This document shows, piece after piece, positions 60,601 through 64,000 of a stretch of DNA of 64,000 nt (positions are counted from its first letter, which is position 1; each line of letters starts with the position of its first letter). The position numbers were made by a program, and so were the translations under genes. The DNA lies in assembly GCA_035048485.1 (NCBI GenBank), contig CM068587.1, forward strand, positions 52,691,501 through 52,755,500, in the 5' to 3' direction. This DNA comes from Pteria penguin (taxonomy: Eukaryota; Mollusca; Bivalvia; Pterioida; Pteriidae). Under the pieces are notes generated by a model. The model saw only the letters and a program-made list of their open reading frames with translations, made no database searches and was not told the DNA's origin.

Positions 60601-62221
60601 CGATTTTACTAGACATACGTTAAATTATATTTACAACGATTTTACTAGACAGACATTAAATTATATGTACATCGATTTTACTAGACAGACATTAAATTAT
60701 ATGTACATCGATTTTACTAGACATACATAAAATTATATGTACAACGATTTTACTAGACATACGTTAAATTTTATGTACAACGATTTTACCAGACATACGT
60801 TAAATTATATGTACAACGATTTTACTAGACATACGTTAAATTATATGTACAACGATTTTACCAGACATACGTTAAATTATGTGTACAACGATTTTACTAG
60901 ACATACGTTAAATTATATGTACAACGATTTTACTAGACATACGTTAAATTATATGTACATCGATTTTACTAGACATACGTTAAATTATATGGACAACGAT
61001 TTTACCAGACATATACCTCCCAATGTTTTATGTCCACATTAATAGTTCCTCCAAATCAAAAAGGAATATATGTCATGCATCACAATGATCAAGAACTAAG
61101 GAGTTTGTGATGACTGTACACTTCCCAATCGATATATGAACGTTCAGAATTATTCAAACCATTCCATGAATGATTGATTATTGTTTTACGTCACTACACG
61201 ATTATTCCACGTACATGGTGACGGCATCTGCCTGATGCGGGGCATAGAAATTTAGATATTGCTACGGACCCACCCGAAGCAGTGAGGGATCTTTTACGTG
61301 CCACGCCTACAGTAACACGGGACCTCGGATTATATTGACTCATCCGAAAGACAGAACACCGGTGTGCCCAGGGCGGTAGTCGAAATGGCGAATAAGAGGT
61401 AAAAGAGAGAAGGTGGGGTTTTGATATTTCAGAGGAAAAGAATAAGGGAAAGATAAGTAATAACTATAGTTTTACGTAGTTTATGATATGTTTATGTTGT
61501 GAAATTGTCAAGATATTACAAAATGCAAACCCTAAAATTTCAATGGAATATATTTTAATTAAATTATTTTATAACAAACTACATGTATCAGCATAATAAT
61601 ATTATTTTGTTTTCTAAAAAGACTTTGGGGAAAAGAGTGCCTTTTAAATCGGTCTTTGCATGGCGATTGTGTCAAGCCTTTACTCATATATTATAGTCTA
61701 ATTTAAAAAAAAATTAAACTTTATTCATTTTACAACGATTAAGAAACACGTTTTAAACAAGTTATATAAATCTTGCTCGTTGGCACGGATCTTGGCGTAA
61801 GGGTGTCGTTTGTGTGGGAGGAAACCGGAGTAACCGGAAAAAAAATCCACGAAGCTAGGGTGATGACAGCCCCACCTCTCAAGTGCCACACCGGGAATCG
61901 AACCCGGGTCGCAATGGCGAGAAGGGAGCGCGCTACCGACTGCGCTACCTTTTCTTCTTCCATTAAAGTGAAAGATCGCCTATGTGGCATCATCTCACTA
62001 CCTGCCCCCCCCCCCCCCTAACCTATCTTTGGTCGTACATCAATAAATTAAAATAAACTTATCGCATACTACACTTTATAATCTTGGGACATTTACAGTT
62101 CATTTCTCTAACTAAAACACACGATAACGTCACTAGCTAAACATCTGGCTTAAATAATCTTATACTTACTCTTTCTAGAGGACAGGTAATATGTCAACGT
62201 GAACATTATTGTTAAAAACAT
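57605..62221 (-). CDS. Tentative small gene, unrecognised (85 aa model)
   Basis: Model on the minus strand: exon 1 62221-62170, exon 2 58535-58435, exon 3 57709-57605. Exon 1 starts at ATG and reads 'MFLTIMFTLTYYLSSRK', a hydrophobic, signal- or anchor-like peptide, ending at a textbook donor A|GTAAGTATA. Exon 2 has acceptor ttgttttag and donor GTAAGTAAC. It is open in the one frame that phase demands ('VPKRSPLLLPMDVALANIHC', 'PWAMMTVEEYEQY'). Exon 3 has a weaker acceptor (aataatcag) but fits the phase and gives a basic tail ('KKNRQRKRNRGSLQ') to TGA. I recognise no family. Exons 1-2 are fairly convincing; exon 3 may be wrong, and further exons could be missing. The promoter region and first exon are duplicated downstream. 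Confidence 0.4.
59230..59515 (+). repeat. Dispersed repeat family B, full copy, ending in poly(G)
   Basis: Contains 'cttactcctcccgggcacct', 'ggtctaacctcgattttatt', 'tatacacgatattgtccttt' and 'cttcggtacttcttcgtttt', then (T)n(G)n at 59490-59518. Shares the 'cctcccgggcacctggtct' core with family A, so the two are probably related. Confidence 0.8.
60140..61015 (+). repeat. 36-bp minisatellite, about 24 units
   Basis: Unit TGTACATCGATTTTACTAGA + CAGACATTAAATTATA. Because 36 is divisible by three, frames of 156 and 101 codons run through it, repeating 'MYIDFTRQTLNY' or 'MYNDFTRHTLNY'. The 5' half is mainly the CAGACATTAAA type, the 3' half the CATACGTTAAA type. A short disruption is at 60585-60600. 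It lies in the first intron of the tentative minus-strand gene, so coding use is unlikely. Confidence 0.95.
61172..61375 (-). mobile_element. SINE, short-headed subfamily, fourth core copy
   Basis: Same core as the other SINEs; the 5' end again begins CCCTGGGCACACCGGTGTTC, as in the copy at 55172, and lacks the tRNA-like head. No clear target duplication. Confidence 0.85.
61794..61970 (-). mobile_element. Second tRNA-derived SINE type (copy 1)
   Basis: On the minus strand a tRNA-like head (AGGTAGCGCAGTCGGTAGCG as A-box region, CCCGGGTTCGATTCCCGG as B-box region) is followed by 'ctgtcatcaccctagcttcg' and 'actccggtttcctcccacac'. The last motif resembles conserved cores of invertebrate SINEs. 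A second copy is at 63402-63575 within the segmental duplication. It is not a functional tRNA gene: the acceptor arms do not pair well. Confidence 0.8.
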
Positions 62222-62396
62222 CTTGAAATCTCCTGGGTGCGTATTACACTTTGCCGCAATACAATGTAGTCACTCAAAATGTCACGTGACGTCACGTAAC
62301 AACGATTATTCACTATAACGTCCAATCAAAGTCGACATTTCATGTATATAGTGTCCAACCAAAGAATGTGTAGCAGAAATGTATTTGTCCCGATCA
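62222..62396 (-). promoter_or_regulatory. Probable promoter region of the tentative small gene
   Basis: Upstream of exon 1 lies the 14-bp palindrome ACGTGACGTCACGT (62284-62297), which combines a CRE/ATF core TGACGTCA with E-box halves. A CCAAT-type motif in reverse (GATTGGAC) lies further upstream. All are kept in the second copy (palindrome at 63888-63901). The factors are inferred from the motifs only. Confidence 0.5.
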
Positions 62397-63047
62397 ATGA
62401 ATGTAAAAAGAATGAAAATATTTTCAATTTTATTATAATTTACAGCCGCGAATTTTGGACCAATTTGAATGATATTGCATTTTACTTAATTTTACTTTAT
62501 GTATAAAATTATTTATTTATTTATCTATTACATATTTATATATTTATTACTATTGTTAAAAGTGTAGGGTTTTTCGATTGGGGAGGTGTGCTTATCTGGG
62601 GTTTTAGAACAAAATGTTTATACTATTTATTTTTTGTTTTTGTTTTTGTTTGATAAAGAACAATAAACTGTTAATTCCGAGTTTATTGTTCTTTATTTTA
62701 TGTTACTTCCCTTGGGAGGGCTTTTGAGATGTTTGTTTTTGTTTATTTTTTTTTTTTACAATGATTGACCAATATTCACATGAAGGGACCGTCTTATTAT
62801 AACCACTGTAATAATGTTTTTATTGGAATCTAGATGCACTGCTTCACACTTCTATAAAAGGACGAAACAAAACGCTGAACGTGATGTGTTCTCTCTTTGG
62901 AACGCATGGATGTGATTTCACTCTTTGGAACACTTGGATGTATTCCTTCTTTATGAAATGCTTCACCGTAAATGTTTGAATATGTTCTTATTCATAAAAG
63001 GAACACTACTTGGAGCGATAATACTAGCTTGTGTCTTTTTAAGGAAT

Positions 63048-63116
63048 GAATCTTTTTTTCCGTTGGATTGAGGTATACCACGAAAAATTGGACGGAAAAC
63101 TGCATTATTGCGCGTA
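63048..63116. repeat. MITE family 2, half copy
   Basis: Matches the left half of 39344-39511: GAATCTTTTTTTCCGTT.., GAGGTATACCA, GGACGGAAAACTGCAT, GCGCGTA, then stops. The region 62397-63401 otherwise holds no recognised gene. Confidence 0.7.
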
Positions 63117-63401
63117 GGGGGAACAATCCAATACTGTGGTTTGCGACGATGCTGTACAAGTAAAAATAATACTATGCCTATAGTGAAAAGAATGTGCGAA
63201 AATGAATTATGCAATTTTTTCGTAGATGTTTTATTGATCTGACCACCACAATTGGCCAATATTCTGACATATCAAGTTCTCAAGCTTGTGTTATACTCAA
63301 AAGAAACTTGTGCCATTTCTTTATTATCGTCTATGTTCGAACTTCGCTATCGGATATAAAGTTCCGTTATAGGTTAAATAAAAAAACTTCTGGGCGTTAT
63401 A

Positions 63402-64000
63402 GGCGTAATGGTGTCGTTTGTGTGGGAGGAAACCGGAGTACGCGGAAAAAATCCAAGAAGCTACGGTGATGACAGCCCAACCATCTCAAGTGCCACATCG
63501 GGAATCGAACCCGGGTCGCATTGGCGATAAGAGAGCGCGCTACCGACTGCGCTACCTTTTCTTCTTCCATTAAAGTGAAAGACCGCTTATGCGGCATCAT
63601 CTCACTACCTGCCCCCCCCCCCATACCTATCTTTGGTCGTACATCAATGAATTAAAATAAACTTACTGCATTCTACACTTTATAATCTTGGGACATTTAC
63701 AGTTCATTTCTCTAACTAAAACACACGATAACGTTACTAGCTAAACATCTGGCTTAAATAATCTTATACTTACTCTTTCTAGAAGACAGGTAATATGTCA
63801 ACGTGAACATTATTGTAAAGAACATCTTGAAATCTCCTGAGTGCGTATTACACTTTGCCGCAATACAATGTAGTCACTCAAAATGTCACGTGACGTCACG
63901 TAACAACGATTATTTACTATAACGTCCAATCAAAGTCGACATTTCATGTATATAGTGTCCAACCAAAGAATGTGTAGCAGAAATGTATTTGTCCCGATCA
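63402..64000. repeat. Direct segmental duplication, copy 2, running off the window
   Basis: Second copy of 61794-62396, about 1.6 kb downstream in the same orientation. The SINE part, poly(C), first exon and promoter palindrome are all retained. Confidence 0.95.
63774..63825 (-). CDS. Duplicated first exon of the tentative small gene
   Basis: ATG at 63825-63823 reads 'MFFTIMFTLTYYLSSRK' and ends at the same A|GTAAGTATA donor as exon 1 at 62221-62170. The frame, length (52 nt) and donor are intact. It differs from copy 1 in the encoded peptide by one residue (Leu to Phe at position 3). It may serve as an alternative first exon, or start a duplicate gene outside the window. Confidence 0.45.

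Larger units (their letters stand above)
61794..62396. repeat. Direct segmental duplication, copy 1 (about 600 bp)
   Basis: Matches 63402-64000 almost base for base, with few substitutions and small indels. It includes a SINE-like part, a short poly(C), the promoter region and first exon of the minus-strand gene. Copy 2 is cut by the window end, so the true length is not known. Confidence 0.95.

Noticed and set aside
60153..60623. 156-codon repetitive protein
   Set aside because: It is a 36-bp minisatellite; the frame stays open only because 36 is divisible by three.
60140..61015. CRISPR-like array
   Set aside because: The repeat is continuous without unique spacers, in eukaryotic DNA.

Overview
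The window is animal nuclear DNA. Its genes are split into GT-AG exons. It also carries tRNA-derived SINEs, a LINE fragment, a hAT remnant, many short inverted-repeat elements, minisatellites and long microsatellites. The mix points to a mollusc, most likely a bivalve: a selenocysteine-containing SELENON gene, a local family of cGAS-like receptors, and 'gaccttgacctttgacc' and 'cgtaaaacaaaaatcaatc' type repeats. The species is an inference; nothing in the sequence names it.

Layout. (1) 1776-13609, plus strand: the last two thirds or more of SELENON. It has an in-frame UGA (5946-5948) in an SCUG motif, with a strong stem-loop starting six bases after it, and two tandem homologous 3'-terminal exons. 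The 5' exons lie outside the window. (2) 13610-20623: intergenic, with three short inverted-repeat elements, a SINE and dispersed repeats. (3) 20624-24101, plus: cGAS-like receptor 1 (387 aa). (4) 24102-33898: intergenic repeats, including a SINE nested in another repeat and a 2.85-kb hAT remnant. (5) 33899-39021, minus: cGAS-like receptor 2 (369 aa), tail-to-tail with receptor 1. (6) 39022-44693: repeat-rich spacer. (7) 44694-50872, plus: cGAS-like receptor 3 (510 aa), with an N-terminal block of Cys/His zinc-finger-like motifs encoded in the same exon as the first catalytic motif. An antisense LINE sits in its second intron. (8) 50873-57600: repeats, including a SINE inserted in an older repeat and then itself split by a 215-bp inverted-repeat element. 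(9) 57605-62221, minus: a tentative small gene I do not recognise, whose promoter and first exon are duplicated at 63402-64000. A 36-bp minisatellite (60140-61015) lies in its first intron.

The three receptor genes share one four-exon structure with identical intron phases (0, 1, 0) and a third exon of exactly 392 nt, so they arose by local duplication with one inversion. All three keep the GS motif and the three acidic residues expected for nucleotide second-messenger synthesis, so they look like active innate immune sensors rather than pseudogenes. The zinc-finger receptor is the most interesting object in the window.
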